Positions 6,718 through 6,867 of a DNA stretch of 6,867 nt are shown here, in pieces. The position numbers were made by a program, and so were the translations under genes. Source of the DNA: Gammaproteobacteria bacterium (lineage in GTDB: Bacteria > Pseudomonadota > Gammaproteobacteria > GCA-001735895); the NCBI GenBank assembly GCA_024763185.1, contig JANTFY010000126.1, positions 1-6,867 of the forward strand. The letters are read 5' to 3'. The notes below the pieces were generated by a model. It saw only the letters and a program-made list of their open reading frames with translations, searched no databases and had not been told where the DNA came from. The first letter of the stretch is position 1, and each line of letters starts with the position of its first letter.

Positions 6718-6867
6718 TCAGGTTTTAAATGCCCCCACCAGCGATTGCAGTTGTCCAACAACATGTAGCAGATTATCGCTGGCAGTAGACGTTTGTGTGG
6801 CGCTTTCGGCAGTTTGCTGGCTGACCTCGTTGATCTTTCCAACTTTTTGATTGACCTGTTTGGCCAC
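6718..6867 (-). CDS. Methyl-accepting chemotaxis protein, C-terminal 49 residues (rest outside the window)
   Basis: The frame is open from the right edge to a TGA at 6720-6718. The visible residues read VAKQVNQKVGKINEVSQQTA, then a Ser/Thr/Ala-rich segment (ESATQTSTAS), then NLLHVVGQLQSLVGAFKT. This is the familiar end of the chemoreceptor signalling domain: the last stretch of the coiled coil, an adaptation-like Gln/Ala/Ser/Thr segment, and the closing LxxLVxxFK pattern. There is no C-terminal NWETF-type tether for the CheR methyltransferase. The sensor domain and the hairpin tip are outside the window, so the ligand and the signalling class cannot be judged. The gene converges on the kinase gene with 146 bp between them and no clear terminator for either. 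Its position beside a sensorless kinase suggests a functional link. Confidence 0.85.
   Translation of the reverse strand: MAKQVNQKVGKINEVSQQTAESATQTSTASDNLLHVVGQLQSLVGAFKT

Noticed and set aside
6574..6726. Terminator candidates between the kinase and chemoreceptor genes: AAGCC/GGCTT, GGGGATT/AATCCCC, AAAACCTG/CAGGTTTT
   Set aside because: The arms are 5-8 bp and separated by 30-60 bp, with no tight hairpin followed by a T-run.

Overview
The window looks like chromosomal DNA of a moderate-GC, free-living gammaproteobacterium. This is inferred from the gene types (a DUF4389 membrane protein, a YjbQ/UPF0047 enzyme, a Mut7-C protein with an N-terminal ubiquitin-like fold, a REC-TPR response regulator and a chemoreceptor), not from any marker gene. 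Coding density is high. The longest stretch without a gene is under 200 bp, and I see no rRNA, tRNA, CRISPR array, insertion sequence or phage gene.

Layout. (1) 1-2182, minus strand: a two-gene operon of a DUF1800 protein, with a twin-arginine lipoprotein-type signal, followed 11 bp later by a DUF1501 protein that runs off the left edge. These families are commonly found side by side. (2) 2372-3124, plus strand: a two-domain Mut7-C protein (ubiquitin-like fold, PIN-like nuclease, four-cysteine zinc ribbon), divergent from the DUF1800 gene. (3) 3139-4135, minus strand: a tight three-gene operon of a DUF4389 membrane protein, a 73-residue protein of unknown function (TAATG stop/start overlap) and a YjbQ-family enzyme. 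It converges on the Mut7-C gene. (4) 4306-6571, plus strand: a two-gene signalling operon. The first gene is a response regulator with an intact receiver domain and TPR repeats but no DNA-binding domain. The second overlaps it by 8 bp and encodes a short soluble histidine kinase with no sensor domain or membrane segment. (5) 6718-6867, minus strand: the C-terminal end of a methyl-accepting chemotaxis protein, convergent with the kinase gene.

The signalling block is the most interesting part. A sensorless kinase, a REC-TPR regulator and a chemoreceptor lie together with none of the usual che genes visible. From memory this resembles the Pseudomonas aeruginosa PA2571-PA2573 locus (kinase, regulator, chemotaxis transducer), but the relationship needs an alignment. 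The 170-bp region between the DUF4389 and regulator genes holds plausible promoters for both directions. It also holds a short near-copy of the first bases of the kinase gene.
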